DNA from: Dictyobacter vulcani | Lineage (GTDB): Bacteria; Chloroflexota; Ktedonobacteria; Ktedonobacterales; Ktedonobacteraceae | Assembly (NCBI RefSeq): GCF_008974265.1 | Contig: NZ_BKZW01000001.1 | Location: 1,116,001-1,180,000 of the forward strand | DNA length: 64,000 nt | Direction: 5' to 3' | Part shown: positions 52,243 to 62,214 of the stretch, piece by piece | How positions within the stretch are numbered: position 1 is the stretch's first letter | Layout: every line of letters begins with the position of its first letter | Position numbers and translations under genes: made by a program | The notes under the pieces: generated by a model | Database searches by the model: none | What the model was told of the DNA's origin: nothing | The model's input: only the letters and a program-made list of their open reading frames with translations

Positions 52243-53211
52243 ATGTCTGCTCAGACGCAGACAACGACAACGGTGGCTCAGACGGCGCAAAACGAGCGAG
52301 CGACCATTGTCGTTGAGAATTTCAGCAAAAGTTATGGCACGCATCGCGTTGTCGATGCATTAACATTCCAGGTTCAGCCTGGTGAGGTTTTTGCCCTGCT
52401 CGGTCCTAATGGCGCGGGCAAGACCACAACGGTCGAAACACTGGAGGGCTATCGCGCTCCCGATACAGGCACGATCCGAGTGCTTGGCCTTGACCCGATC
52501 AAACAGGCGGAAGCATTAAAGCCACGCATCGGAGTCATGCTGCAACAGGATGGTCTCTATCCAGCGTTGACAGCTCGCGAGGTCTTGCGCCTCTTCGCTG
52601 GCTATTATACACAACCACAGGATGTGGATGCGCTCCTTGAGCGCGTCGGACTGACTGATGCGGCGAAAACACGCTGCCGCCGTCTGTCGGGTGGACAAAA
52701 GCGACGACTGGCACTGGCAGTAGCATTGATCGGCAATCCAGAATTGGTCTTTCTGGATGAGCCAACAGCGGGCATGGATCCACAGGCTCGCCAGACTACC
52801 TGGGAGATTGTGCGCGAGTTGAAGCGCAATGGCGTGACGATCTTGCTGACAACTCATTTGATGGATGAAGCAGAACGCCTGGCCGATCGGGTAGCCATTA
52901 TCGATCATGGTCAGTTGATCGCTCTGGATACTCCAGCCAACCTGACTAGCGGACAGAACGCCAATGTGGTGCGCTTTGTCGCTCCGGAAGGCCTGGATTG
53001 TCGGCAATTGACAGCTTTACCATCTGTACAGAAGGCTGAGGAGGTACGAGCTGGTAGCTATGTACTTGAAACGGATGATATTCCAGCCTTGCTGGTCGAA
53101 TTGACGACATGGCTGCGCGATCAGGCTATTCCTCTCTCAGAGTTACGGGTCGGTCATGGCTCTTTAGAGGATCTATTCTTACGCTTAACTGGATCAGAGG
53201 TACGAGACTAA
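52243..53211 (+). CDS. ABC transporter ATPase, DrrA/daunorubicin-exporter type
   Basis: ATP-binding subunit of an ABC-2 exporter, 322 residues. Motifs: Walker A GPNGAGKTT (about 59-67), Q-loop MLQQDG, signature RLSGGQKRRLALAVAL, Walker B LVFLDEPTAGMD and switch LLTTHLMDEAE. The C-terminal 80 residues (VRFVAPEGLDCRQL to the SLEDLFLRLTG end) are the regulatory extension of this family. AAAGGAG lies before the ATG. The permease gene starts one base after the stop, so the two form a coupled pair. Likely cargo is a hydrophobic drug or lipid; it cannot be specified. Confidence 0.93.
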   Translation: MSAQTQTTTTVAQTAQNERATIVVENFSKSYGTHRVVDALTFQVQPGEVFALLGPNGAGKTTTVETLEGYRAPDTGTIRVLGLDPIKQAEALKPRIGVMLQQDGLYPALTAREVLRLFAGYYTQPQDVDALLERVGLTDAAKTRCRRLSGGQKRRLALAVALIGNPELVFLDEPTAGMDPQARQTTWEIVRELKRNGVTILLTTHLMDEAERLADRVAIIDHGQLIALDTPANLTSGQNANVVRFVAPEGLDCRQLTALPSVQKAEEVRAGSYVLETDDIPALLVELTTWLRDQAIPLSELRVGHGSLEDLFLRLTGSEVRD

Positions 53212-53212
53212 T

Positions 53213-54004
53213 ATGGCCACACAGACATCTTTAACGACCGAGTCGACGCCACGCCAGAACACACCAGCATCGGCAGGTCGGCAGATACTTAAACAGACAC
53301 AATTCGAATTATTATTGACCAGCCGACGCGGCGAGAATGTACTGGTCACCTTGATTATTCCAGTGATGCTGCTAATTTTCTTTGCTTCACTCAATATTAT
53401 TCCAGTCAAACAGGGTGGAAGTGCCGCAACATTTCTGTTGCCTGGTATCCTGGCGATTGCGATTATGGCCGCTGGAATGGTAAATCTAGGTATCGCGACA
53501 GCTTATGAGCGCTACTATGGGGTGCTCAAACGCCTGGGTAGCTCGCCACTGTCACGTAGTCGCTTGATTATTGCGAAGATTATCTCGATTCTAGTACTGG
53601 AGGTGGTGCAGGTAGCGCTCTTGATCGGCGTAGCCATTGCTTTCTATGGCTGGCGACCAGTCGGCTCACTACCTCTGGCACTGCTCGCGCTAGCCCTGGG
53701 AACCGTCACATTTTCAGCGCTTGGTCTGGCCATGGCCGGTGCCTTACGTGCTGAAATGACGCTGGCCGGAGCCAACGCACTCTTCCTGGTATTTATCCTG
53801 CTGGGTGGTGGAATCCTGCCACTGGAACATCTTCCTGCACCCATCGCTGCCGTAGCACAACTGCTACCAGCATCCGCGCTCACGCAGGCACTACAACAGA
53901 CAATGACGGCCGGTGGCACGCTCCCGGTATATCCACTCGTCTTGCTGGCAGTATGGGCTGTGGTGATCCTGCTAGTGGCGATGCGCACGTTTAAATGGGA
54001 GTAA
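53213..54004 (+). CDS. ABC-2 type exporter permease
   Basis: Membrane subunit paired with the ATPase just upstream, 263 residues. After a polar N-terminus of about 25 residues, an amphipathic segment QTQFELLLTSRRGENVLVTLI leads into six membrane helices. The conserved piece AYERYYGVLKRLGSSPLSRSRLIIAKI lies between helices 2 and 3, as in DrrB-type permeases. One base separates its ATG from the ATPase stop. A perfect 18-bp palindrome lies 23 bases past its stop. Confidence 0.92.
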   Translation: MATQTSLTTESTPRQNTPASAGRQILKQTQFELLLTSRRGENVLVTLIIPVMLLIFFASLNIIPVKQGGSAATFLLPGILAIAIMAAGMVNLGIATAYERYYGVLKRLGSSPLSRSRLIIAKIISILVLEVVQVALLIGVAIAFYGWRPVGSLPLALLALALGTVTFSALGLAMAGALRAEMTLAGANALFLVFILLGGGILPLEHLPAPIAAVAQLLPASALTQALQQTMTAGGTLPVYPLVLLAVWAVVILLVAMRTFKWE

Positions 54005-54026
54005 GGTAAAGGAAATAAATGGTTCA

Positions 54027-54067
54027 GTCCTAAATGGATATCGCAACCAGCGATATCCATTTAGGAC
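54027..54067 (+). terminator. Perfect 18-bp palindrome after the exporter operon
   Basis: GTCCTAAATGGATATCGC (54027-54044) pairs exactly with 54050-54067 around AACCA. There is no T run after it, so it may be an RNA-end stabiliser, a factor-assisted terminator or a protein-binding palindrome rather than a standard terminator. Confidence 0.6.
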
Positions 54068-54089
54068 CGGGCACAATGGGTGAGAATAT

Positions 54090-54186
54090 TGTGCTCCAGG
54101 GGCTAACCTTGATGCAGGTGCCCCTGGGTACCCGCTTGTCGGTTGGTGAGGCGTTACTCGAACTTACTGAAGTTCGGATACCCTGT
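54090..54186. ncRNA. Structured intergenic stretch, possible RNA
   Basis: CCAGGGGC (54096-54103) pairs with GCCCCTGG (54120-54127). GGGTACCC (54126-54133) can pair with GGATACCC (54176-54183), enclosing CGAACTT-ACTG-AAGTTCG (54159-54176). Three stems within 90 bases between two convergent genes are more than expected by chance. Strand and function are unknown; no known RNA family is recognised. Confidence 0.25.
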
Positions 54187-54203
54187 AAGCATACGAATTA
54201 TGA

Positions 54204-54713
54204 TTAGTTGGAGCGACTGCTGACCTGACGTACCTCTAACTCGTCTTCTTCATACTCTTCTTCATATGGTTCTGGCTGCGTCAATTGGAAGATTGCCAGT
54301 AAGAACATGACGAGCATGATTATGTGGAGCGCTGTACACCAGGCGCAAATATTATGCAGGTAGACAAGCTCGGCATAGACCAGATAGAGAGCGGTCAACA
54401 CGCCTATCCCAAACCAGGCTACCTCGATGAGCTTGAGCTGCCGTCGCTCTGGCCAGACGCGCCAGGCCAGAAAGGCCAGAATGCCACTGACCACAAACCA
54501 GAGTAATCCTGGAACCGAGATGGGAATCGTGGTACCGGGTACTACCGAGAAGGAGCTGGAGAGGACACGTTCACAATTAATCACTCCACTCGTAGAGCAG
54601 GCAACGGGCACCTTATCATAATGGGCAATGGTTAAATAGATGGAAATCGCTACGCCGACTACTGAAAGTATAAGATAGGTGAGTTGAGCACCAAATCTAC
54701 GCACATCCGTCAT
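54204..54713 (-). CDS. VKOR-like disulfide-generating membrane protein
   Basis: A 169-residue homologue of vitamin K epoxide reductase. Four membrane helices are visible. The loop cysteines are in VACSTSGVINCERVLSS (about 38-54) and the active pair is in HNICAWCTALHI (about 120-131, CAWC). Bacterial VKOR proteins oxidise a thioredoxin-like partner outside the membrane using quinone, forming disulfides. The DUF929 protein at 24765-25790, with its CPYC pair, is a possible partner. The C-terminus is a soluble acidic tail (EEEYEEDELE). GAGG lies five bases before the ATG at 54713; a GTG six bases earlier is possible. Confidence 0.93.
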   Translation of the reverse strand: MTDVRRFGAQLTYLILSVVGVAISIYLTIAHYDKVPVACSTSGVINCERVLSSSFSVVPGTTIPISVPGLLWFVVSGILAFLAWRVWPERRQLKLIEVAWFGIGVLTALYLVYAELVYLHNICAWCTALHIIMLVMFLLAIFQLTQPEPYEEEYEEDELEVRQVSSRSN

Positions 54714-54855
54714 TCGCACCTCTTTTTTGTCTGTATGTTTAACCGTTATGACAGTCTACACTGCTGGTTGTTCTGTAGATAGCATATGCTGAGTTCTGCA
54801 AACTGTCAATCAATCTCCATCTATCATTCAGAGCTTTCCAGGACCCTTTGAGAGG

Positions 54856-55881
54856 TCATACTTTTGCGATGGGCGAGGTGACCTGATCAGAAAAATGGCA
54901 GGCGGCATAATGTTCGCGCCCCTCTTTGGCTTCAAAGGCTGGCTCAACCTGCTTACAAATATCCTGGGCCATCGGACAGCGGGTATGGAAACGACAGCCA
55001 GTGGGTATATGCATGGGACTAGGCAGGTCGCCGGTGAGGATGATGCGCTGGCGCTTTTTCTCAATCTGCGGATCGGGAATAGGCACGGCCGAGAGTAAGG
55101 CGCGCGTGTAGGGATGTTTAGGTGCTAGATAGAGTTCGTCCCGGTCGGCGATCTCTACAATTTTGCCCAGGTACATAACAGCGACGCGATCAGCGACATG
55201 ACGGACAACACTGAGGTCATGCGAGATAAACAGGTAGGTCAGGTTGAACTGGCGTTGCAGACTTCGTAACAGATTCAAGACTTGCGCACGTACCGAGACA
55301 TCCAGCGCTGAGACTGGCTCGTCGGCAATGATCAATTCAGGATTGAGCGCCAGTGCACGGGCGACAGCGATACGTTGACGCTGACCGCCACTGAACTCAT
55401 GAGGATAACGATCAATGTATTCGGGTCGCAGGCCTACCACATCGAGCAACTCTTTGGTACGATCCTGGATCTCCTGTTTTGTGCCCATTTTATAAATATG
55501 CATGGGTTCCGCAACCAGGGATCCAATAGTGAAGCGTGGATTAAGCGAAGCGAAAGGATCCTGAAAGACCATCTGGACCTGACGGCGCATATTCCAGAGC
55601 TCATCGTTCCTGGCCTTCCCGAGATCCTTGCCCGAGAACAGAATCTCCCCAGAGGTGGGCTCATAGAGGCGCACAATGGTACGGCCAATAGTAGTTTTAC
55701 CTGATCCACTCTCACCGACCAGGCCCAACGTCTGTCCACGTTCAATGCTAAAGCTGACATCGTCCACGGCCCGCACCTGACCAACGGTATGTTGAAAAAT
55801 AATACCACGAGTAACGGGAAAATACTTTTTCAGGTTACGGACATCCAGTAAAAGCTGGTTGCCAACGAGCGTATCTGTCAT
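54856..55881 (-). CDS. Oligopeptide/dipeptide ABC transporter ATPase, OppF/DppF type
   Basis: One of two ATPases of a peptide importer, 341 residues. Walker [10 protein letters not shown] (about 54-62), Q-loop [12 protein letters not shown], signature [19 protein letters not shown], Walker [13 protein letters not shown] and switch FISHDLSVV are all present. The C-terminal oligopeptide-type extension ends with RCPMAQDIC and HYAACHFS, with the four cysteines that bind an iron-sulfur cluster in relatives. AGGAGG precedes the ATG. It follows the OppD gene on the same strand. No permease or binding protein is nearby, so those must lie elsewhere. Confidence 0.93.
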   Translation of the reverse strand: MTDTLVGNQLLLDVRNLKKYFPVTRGIIFQHTVGQVRAVDDVSFSIERGQTLGLVGESGSGKTTIGRTIVRLYEPTSGEILFSGKDLGKARNDELWNMRRQVQMVFQDPFASLNPRFTIGSLVAEPMHIYKMGTKQEIQDRTKELLDVVGLRPEYIDRYPHEFSGGQRQRIAVARALALNPELIIADEPVSALDVSVRAQVLNLLRSLQRQFNLTYLFISHDLSVVRHVADRVAVMYLGKIVEIADRDELYLAPKHPYTRALLSAVPIPDPQIEKKRQRIILTGDLPSPMHIPTGCRFHTRCPMAQDICKQVEPAFEAKEGREHYAACHFSDQVTSPIAKV

Positions 55882-55908
55882 CTAAGAGGCCTCCTCTCTG
55901 TCTCTAGC

Positions 55909-56990
55909 TTATGCGTCCTGCGTCGCGACTCTGGCTCCTACTGGCTGCAATTTTGCCTGTAGGGCTTCACGACGAGCCTGCTGTCGCTGGCGCGCCATAG
56001 CTTGCTGGCTGGGATCTGTAACATCGGCCCAGCAGGCTTTATGATGGGTAGGATCATCGGCAAGAGGATCCAGGGGCGGCATTTCCTGACAGGCAGCCCG
56101 GGCAAACGAGCAGCGCGGCATAAAAGGACAGCCGGTGGGTGGGTGCAGCAGGTCAGGGGCGAACCTTCAATGGTATTAAGTTCCTGCTGGCGCGCTTCAT
56201 CCAGACGCGGCACAGAGGAAAGGAGTCCCAGTGTATAAGGATGGCTGGGATGGGCAAAAAGCTGGGCGGTGGGAGCTTCTTCAACAACTTTGCCCGCATA
56301 CATGACGATGACACGATCGGCGATACCAGCGACAACGCCAAGATCATGGGTAATCAGAATCAATGAGGTCCCCAGGTCTTTGCACACTCCGTCAATCAAT
56401 TCAAGGATCTGAGCCTGCACGGTTACATCCAGGGCGGTGGTGGGCTCATCAGCGATCAAAAGCTGCGGATTACAGGCCAGGGCGATGGCAATCATTACAC
56501 GTTGACGCATACCACCACTGAATTGATGGGGATAAGCATCAATGCGCTCACGGGCTGCTGGAATACCCACCTGCTCCAATAAAGCAATGGCTCGCCGCCG
56601 GGCCTCATCAGAGCGGAGTTTCAAATGGATCTTCAGGCCTTCCGCGATCTGCTTACCAATCGTCATGGTTGGATTGAGGCAGGCCATAGGATCCTGAAAG
56701 ATCATGCCGATCTGGCCACCACGCACGCTACGCATGGTTTTTTCCGAAACATCCAGTAAATCCTGACCGGCAAAGTTGATCGTGCCTCCCACATACTCTC
56801 CGGGTGGCTGTGCAACCAGGCGCATAATTGAGAGGGCCGTCACACTTTTACCACAACCACTCTCACCCACAATCGCGACTTTTTCACCAGCTGCGACTGA
56901 GAAACTGACGCCATCGACTGCGTGTACATAGCCACTCCGCGTCTTAAAATAGGTCTTTAAATCCTGAACATCCAGCAAATATTCCTTCAA
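55909..56990 (-). CDS. Oligopeptide/dipeptide ABC transporter ATPase, OppD/DppD type, C-terminus frame-broken
   Basis: The partner ATPase of the OppF-type protein. The nucleotide-binding domain is intact: GESGCGKSV (Walker A), MIFQDPMACLNPT, HQFSGGMRQRVMIAIALAC, LLIADEPTTALD and LITHDLGVV. After IEGSP the written frame diverges and stops at 55938. In another frame, DLLHPPTGCPFMPRCSFARAAC continues exactly as expected for OppD (cysteine cluster, HHKACW) and stops at 55909. One extra C in the run opposite 56156-56159 would restore the gene. There is no ATG start: TTG at 56990 has AAAGGAG eight bases upstream; TTG at 56996 is too close to that site. Sequencing error is likely but not proven. Confidence 0.87.
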
Positions 56991-57188
56991 ATTCAACTCT
57001 CCTTTGGCTGAAAAGATGCTTTCAACGGGATCGAGACGGAAATTGCCAGGCCTACCTATCCACCCTGCTACTTATACCTTATACGATTACCGTTTTCTAT
57101 CCGCTTCGGATGGAAGCAGAGAGCAAAAAAATTGCTTCTACCATAAAAGACGCCAGGGAAGCCAAAAAAGTGAAGAAATGCTGGCGCA

Positions 57189-58844
57189 TCAGGATAAAGA
57201 GGCCGCCAGTAGCCCGCGCTCAACGATCAAATCTACAAAAAGCGTTTTATAGCCAACTTCATCGAACAGGACAACCATTTTATCGCCTTCATAGCGCAGG
57301 ACCAGGCCACCTCCCCAACTTTTGTGCACGACTTTAGAGTTAATGGGGAAGGGTAGACTATTGATGTCTTCTATCACAATGATGCCTGCGTCACAATTAT
57401 CACAGTTTGCACAGGGCTGCTGCTCCTGATTTTCACCAAAGTAGTTTAACAGGAATTCGCGACGGCAGTCGCCAACTTCAGCATAGCAGCGGATCATCTC
57501 GATGCGTGAGCGATCAAATTCGCGACGAGAATGGTGCGCATCCATAGCCGCCTGAGTTACTTCATCGAGATTGTCAATGACACCATTGGAGATAACTTCG
57601 CCAGTGGGGAGAGATTTGATAGCTCCGCTCTCTTCCAGGCGTGTCAGGGCCTCGGCCAGTTTTGAGCGCGAGAGATGTGTCTCAGCCGCCAGTTCTTGCA
57701 GGGTAACTGGTTCGGGCTGGTCCTGGATTATGCGTGCCACAAGTTCTACCTGGTCAATGTCGATACGACCGGCTCCAGCGAAGAAACGGTGGATACGCAG
57801 ATCTTCGGTACGATAAAAGAGGATGGCACGTGCAGGCAGGCCATCACGTCCGGCACGACCAACTTCCTGATAATAGGAATCGAGCGAGTCGCTGATATCA
57901 TAGTGATAGACAAAACGCACGTTGGGTTTGTCTATACCCATACCAAAAGCAACGGTGGCAACGATAACTTCAATCTCATCATCCATAAACTGGGACTGCA
58001 CCTGCTCGCGCTCGACGGGCCGCATGCCTGCGTGATAATAGGCAGCCTTCACATCCAATGCACACAGTGCATTAGAGATTTCTTCAGCATGCTTGCGCGT
58101 GGCGGTATAGATGATGCCAGGCCGCTCGGATTCCAGCACACGTTCGAGCAGGGCTTTCTTTTTATCCGCTTCTTCGCGGAATTTCTCAACGCCCAGCCAG
58201 ATATTAGGTCGATCAAAACCCTGTACAATCATCTGGGGATTTTTTAGTTGCAGGCGCTCAATGATTTCTTCACGCACCAGGGGAGCCGCCGTCGCGGTTA
58301 AGGCTACCACAGTTGGATGGCCAAGGGCATCGATAATCGCGCTCAGGCGCAGGTACTCAGGCCGGAAATCATGGCCCCATTCACTGATACAGTGTGCTTC
58401 ATCAATGACAAAGAGAGCTGGCCGGGCCGCTTGTAGCTGAGTAACAAGTTCCTCGCTATTAAATTGCTCGGGAGCCAGGAAGAGAAAGTTGAGGGTCCCA
58501 TCTTTAAGCTGCTCCAGGACCTTCTGACGCTCTGGCTCGCGCATGGTCGAGTTGATCAGAGCCGCCTTGCCGAGCTTTAAATCATCGATGGCTTCAACCT
58601 GGTCACGTTGCAAGGCAATCAAAGGAGAAACAATAATCGCTGGTCCTTTGAGCATCAACGTGGTGACCTGATAGATCAAAGATTTCCCTAATCCTGTGGG
58701 CAAAATAGCAATGGTATCGTTACCGTCAAGAATCGAGCGGATAGCTGCTGCCTGCCCTGGCCGCAACTCTTCATAACCAAATTTTTCACGAGTAATGCGT
58801 TCGAGCTGTCGTGTGCTCTTTCTTCTAATCATCCTCGTCGTCAT
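57189..58844 (-). CDS. recQ: ATP-dependent DNA helicase RecQ
   Basis: A 3'-5' DNA helicase for recombination and repair. From the ATG at 58844 the protein is 551 residues. Seen: RPGQ (28-31), Walker [10 protein letters not shown] (48-56), DEAH (147-150) followed by [14 protein letters not shown], the second RecA domain with [22 protein letters not shown] and [10 protein letters not shown], and the zinc site [17 protein letters not shown] with CANCDNC. There is no HRDC domain; instead, the C-terminus has a small beta domain ([32 protein letters not shown]), as in a subset of RecQ proteins. The start is uncertain: ATG at 58871 and GTG at 58934 are alternatives, and none has a ribosome site. Confidence 0.93.
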   Translation of the reverse strand: MTTRMIRRKSTRQLERITREKFGYEELRPGQAAAIRSILDGNDTIAILPTGLGKSLIYQVTTLMLKGPAIIVSPLIALQRDQVEAIDDLKLGKAALINSTMREPERQKVLEQLKDGTLNFLFLAPEQFNSEELVTQLQAARPALFVIDEAHCISEWGHDFRPEYLRLSAIIDALGHPTVVALTATAAPLVREEIIERLQLKNPQMIVQGFDRPNIWLGVEKFREEADKKKALLERVLESERPGIIYTATRKHAEEISNALCALDVKAAYYHAGMRPVEREQVQSQFMDDEIEVIVATVAFGMGIDKPNVRFVYHYDISDSLDSYYQEVGRAGRDGLPARAILFYRTEDLRIHRFFAGAGRIDIDQVELVARIIQDQPEPVTLQELAAETHLSRSKLAEALTRLEESGAIKSLPTGEVISNGVIDNLDEVTQAAMDAHHSRREFDRSRIEMIRCYAEVGDCRREFLLNYFGENQEQQPCANCDNCDAGIIVIEDINSLPFPINSKVVHKSWGGGLVLRYEGDKMVVLFDEVGYKTLFVDLIVERGLLAASLS

Positions 58845-59025
58845 CCGTTCATCAGTGATGTGGTGTGCCATTGCGTTTACTGCACCATTGCAATAAAGCA
58901 TACAATTGGCCCATCCATAATAAGCATTCCCCACGGTCTGAAATAGACCATTGGAAGCTTCTGTATAAGGAACGAATGATATTGAAAAACGGATGAACTA
59001 AAGTATAAATGGATAAAATTGGTAC

Positions 59026-60522
59026 TTAATTTCCAGCTGTAGCAGCTTCAGCATCATAGGTGATAGTCCAGATAGCATGGGTATGCGGCACTTGCATAGA
59101 ACCATCATCCGCTGACGTGGGTGCCTCCGGATGTTGCTGAGAAAGAGGTAGAGTAATAAACAGGGCCCGGCGCTCATCAGGAAAAGTCTGGATCTCCAGG
59201 TGGCCGTTATGGCGCTCAACGATTTTCCGCGAGATATAAAAGCCAGCGCCGAGTGAGCTCACACCTTGATCGCGGAGTGTAATCATGGCTTCATTGCCTA
59301 TTTGTTGCAACATGACCGTAGTTGAATTTTCCTGCTGTGTAGCCGAGCGGGTACTATCCAATAACATTGATAAAACCTGACGGATCTGGCCTTCATCAAC
59401 TTCTACTTCCAGAGGTCCATTCCCACCTTCGTGCTCCAGTTTCATTGAGGTACCAGCAACCTCTTCTTCCAGAATGTTGCGGCACAACTGGGTTAGATCA
59501 CAACGCTGACGACGCAGAATAAAACTCTTTGTCTCAATGTCTGAGGTATTCAACAATTCCTGTACCAGGAGTTCGGTGCGCTCGATCGAAACTTCGATAT
59601 CGGCAAAACTTCTGGTTACAATCTCGGAGAGTTCACTGTTCCCCAGCTTCTGTTGAAGTAGTTGGGTCAAATTCTTCAGGCGTGTCACCGGTTCATTCAG
59701 TTCTTGCGAAACCAGGCTCACAACTTTATCTTTGGTGGAATGAGCTTCAGCCAGTTCATCCGTACGTTGCTGCACCAGCACTTCCAGGGAGCGTGTGTAG
59801 AGCTCTAAAGCTTGCTGCTGCTCCTGCACTTGATGGCGCAGCTCACAGGTCTGGATAGCTCGCAGCAAAGCGGCCACAAAGTTATCGCGCTCGATCGGCT
59901 TCTGAATATAATCGTAGGCGCCACCGCGCAGAGCCTGAATAGCTAAATCGTGCTCACCATGTCCGGTAATCAAAATAGTTGGAGTATCGGGCTGGGCCTC
60001 GCGAATTTTGCCAAGCAACGTCAAGCCATCCATTTCGGGCATCTTGATATCACTGACAACGGCTGCATAAGGCTTCTTTTGCAATAACTGCAAGGCCTCC
60101 TGGGCGGACTGGGCAGTCTCGACCTTCACTTCGGGCAACCGCAAAGCCAGCATACGAGGTAAGGCATGAAGTAGAGAAGTGTCATCATCAACAATGAGAA
60201 TAGTAGAATTTGACGCGCTGGACGAGGCGGGTGACACATCTTGCTGTGAAAAACGGAACTCACAAGAACGAGCCAGCAGTCCACCATGGAGACGAATGCC
60301 AACCTGGTCAAGCGTCATCAGATACCAGCCTGCAGAGTCCATTGCAACCTGTCCTGGTACCCAGGAGCCAAAGACACGGATCTCTATACGTTCACCAGTT
60401 GATAGCTCATGGCCATCCAAAAGCAAGTGATTGCGTTCTTCATCAAAAACAAGTGTCCAATTCATCTCATGAGTAATTTTATCATCCATCATTGTTGTCA
60501 TTCCATTATTTGTATTTAACAT
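59026..60522 (-). CDS. DUF5348 - receiver - histidine-kinase-like fusion lacking the phospho-acceptor histidine
   Basis: A 498-residue signalling protein. N-terminus (about 21-95): DUF5348-like domain (WTLVFDEERNHLLLDGHELSTGE, GWYLMTL). Middle (about 107-225): response-regulator receiver with acidic DDD (112-114), phospho-acceptor D158 in VVSDIKMPEMDG and K208 in YIQKPIE. C-terminal (about 260-460): kinase-like dimer and ATP domains. The dimerisation box reads LVSQELNEPVTRL with Gln at 273, where kinases have the phosphorylated His of S-H-E-L. The N-box Asn is also changed (LLDSTRSA). So the receiver seems functional but the kinase part is probably a signalling scaffold or receptor. The start is weakly supported. 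Confidence 0.85.
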   Translation of the reverse strand: MLNTNNGMTTMMDDKITHEMNWTLVFDEERNHLLLDGHELSTGERIEIRVFGSWVPGQVAMDSAGWYLMTLDQVGIRLHGGLLARSCEFRFSQQDVSPASSSASNSTILIVDDDTSLLHALPRMLALRLPEVKVETAQSAQEALQLLQKKPYAAVVSDIKMPEMDGLTLLGKIREAQPDTPTILITGHGEHDLAIQALRGGAYDYIQKPIERDNFVAALLRAIQTCELRHQVQEQQQALELYTRSLEVLVQQRTDELAEAHSTKDKVVSLVSQELNEPVTRLKNLTQLLQQKLGNSELSEIVTRSFADIEVSIERTELLVQELLNTSDIETKSFILRRQRCDLTQLCRNILEEEVAGTSMKLEHEGGNGPLEVEVDEGQIRQVLSMLLDSTRSATQQENSTTVMLQQIGNEAMITLRDQGVSSLGAGFYISRKIVERHNGHLEIQTFPDERRALFITLPLSQQHPEAPTSADDGSMQVPHTHAIWTITYDAEAATAGN

Positions 60523-60889
60523 ATATACAGGAAGCCTGACAGAATCACACTGCCACCCCCTGGACGTTATTTATCCTTACTTGCAATAGATTCTTACGTT
60601 TTTACGTTTACCTACAATGCCATTCACCATAAAAAAACTGCGTAAATACGCTATAAGCGTTTCTGAATACGATATCATTGTCCCATTATCCTGTGCAATC
60701 TGACATATAGAATAGCCAATATGGGCCTGTACATTAGTACCTTAAGCGCTATGACCCATTTGCATAGAATCATTCACTTTTGCTCACTTTTGATATATTC
60801 TTTAATTGTAGAGGTATGAAGTATTTTTCTATAGATGAGGTAAATCTTCACGACGACACGAGCAGATATCAATGGAGATATGGGCAAAA
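60523..60889. other. Divergent promoter region
   Basis: AT-rich region between the receiver-kinase gene (minus) and the orphan ABC ATPase gene (plus). It must hold both promoters; I cannot pick them with confidence. No gene. Confidence 0.4.
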
Positions 60890-62017
60890 ATGAACACATT
60901 AGAAGTACAAGCAGTTGTAAAGCGCTTTGGTAACATGCTCGCCCTGGATCATTTGAGCCTGACACTGGCCGATGAGGATTTTTTAACATTGCTCGGTCCC
61001 TCAAATAGTGGAAAATCTACCCTCTTCCAACTGATTGCTGGACTTGACCATCCCGATACAGGACGTCTATATTGGAATGCCATCGATATGACGGACAGGC
61101 ATTCAGCCTTGCGCAATGTAGCACTGGTCTCACAGAAATATGGTTTAATGTCTCAGTTGAACGTTTATGATAACGTCGATCAGGCGTTACGTTTTCGTCG
61201 ATTATCAAAAAAAGAACGCCAGCAGCGTGTGTTGAGCGCACTGGAACTACTTCAACTACAGCCACTACAGAAAAGCTCTCTGAAAACGTTATCTGGGGGT
61301 GAATTACAGCGGGTGGCGATTGCACGCGCAATGGTACGAGATGCTGACATATATCTTTTTGATGAGCCAACCACACAGCTAGATCCGCATGCACGCTATC
61401 GTGTCCAACAGGCCATGCTGCTAGTCCATCGAATCAAGTCCTCGATCAGTATGTATGCAACGCAGAGTCCTGCGGATGCCTTTGCCATGGGAGGCCGCAT
61501 CGCTATTATCAACCAGGGACGCATTGAACAGATTGGTACTGCCGATAGCCTGTTAAGCCGACCAGCTAACCTGTTTGTGGCACAGCTTCTAAATCAACCA
61601 TTGCTGAACCAGTTGTCAGCCACCCTTCAAACTACTGAAGATGGCTATATAGTAAGATCCGGAGAATTAAGGCTCGTACTAAATGCCAGTTGGCGCGCCG
61701 CATTATCACCATCAGGACCGCAAACACAACTTATACTCGGTATTCGGTCCGGAAAAATCATGTTTGAGTGGACACTCAAGTCAATCAATACAACGAACTA
61801 TATCTTACTTAAGGCTTATGTTCTTGGAATCGAATTATTAATGGGTCACTGGACCGTTCAACTCAACATTGGCCACAAAGTAACGTTAATGGCCGAGCTA
61901 AAAGATATCCAGCAACCCACACTCCAGATAGGTTCCTACATCACCATCGGACTCGATCCAGCTGACATCTATCTCTTCGATCCCCACACCACCACCCTCA
62001 TCTCGCCCCAGTTGTAA
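60890..62017 (+). CDS. Orphan MalK-type ABC ATPase lacking the switch histidine
   Basis: A 375-residue ATPase with MalK/CUT1-type layout: nucleotide-binding domain (1-235) and a C-terminal OB-type domain (about 240-375). Walker A is GPSNSGKST (36-44), Q82 in VSQKYG, signature LSGGELQ (135-141), and Walker B IYLFDEPTTQLD with E159. The H-loop, normally YVTHD, reads YATQS with Gln at 192. No permease or binding protein is nearby. The missing switch His suggests slow or regulatory ATP turnover, or a pseudo-subunit. I prefer the ATG at 60890 (MNTLEVQAV) with GGAG about 12 bases upstream; ATG at 60872 adds six residues. Confidence 0.85.
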   Translation: MNTLEVQAVVKRFGNMLALDHLSLTLADEDFLTLLGPSNSGKSTLFQLIAGLDHPDTGRLYWNAIDMTDRHSALRNVALVSQKYGLMSQLNVYDNVDQALRFRRLSKKERQQRVLSALELLQLQPLQKSSLKTLSGGELQRVAIARAMVRDADIYLFDEPTTQLDPHARYRVQQAMLLVHRIKSSISMYATQSPADAFAMGGRIAIINQGRIEQIGTADSLLSRPANLFVAQLLNQPLLNQLSATLQTTEDGYIVRSGELRLVLNASWRAALSPSGPQTQLILGIRSGKIMFEWTLKSINTTNYILLKAYVLGIELLMGHWTVQLNIGHKVTLMAELKDIQQPTLQIGSYITIGLDPADIYLFDPHTTTLISPQL

Positions 62018-62022
62018 GCGCT

Positions 62023-62086
62023 AACCAATCAAGGGGAAAGCTCAAACCAATGGGGTGAGAGCTGAGGCCAATCGAGGTCAAGCCTC
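62023..62086. repeat. Three imperfect 21-22-bp direct repeats before the sigma-factor gene
   Basis: AACCAAT starts at 62023 and 62045, and GGCCAAT at 62066, each followed by a G/A-rich stretch and an AGCT or AGCC. The spacing of 22 and 21 bases is about two helical turns, so a protein could bind the same face three times. They lie about 130-190 bases before the sigma-factor ATG. Confidence 0.45.
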
Positions 62087-62214
62087 GAACCTACGGGACG
62101 TGTTTTGTGATGCGTTGTAACACTTTTTCGCAAAACCCGATACTATATGCGGATCAAGTGCGTGCCACTCAATCGAGTGACTTCGCCTGATTATCAATAG
62201 TATGTTAGGAACGA

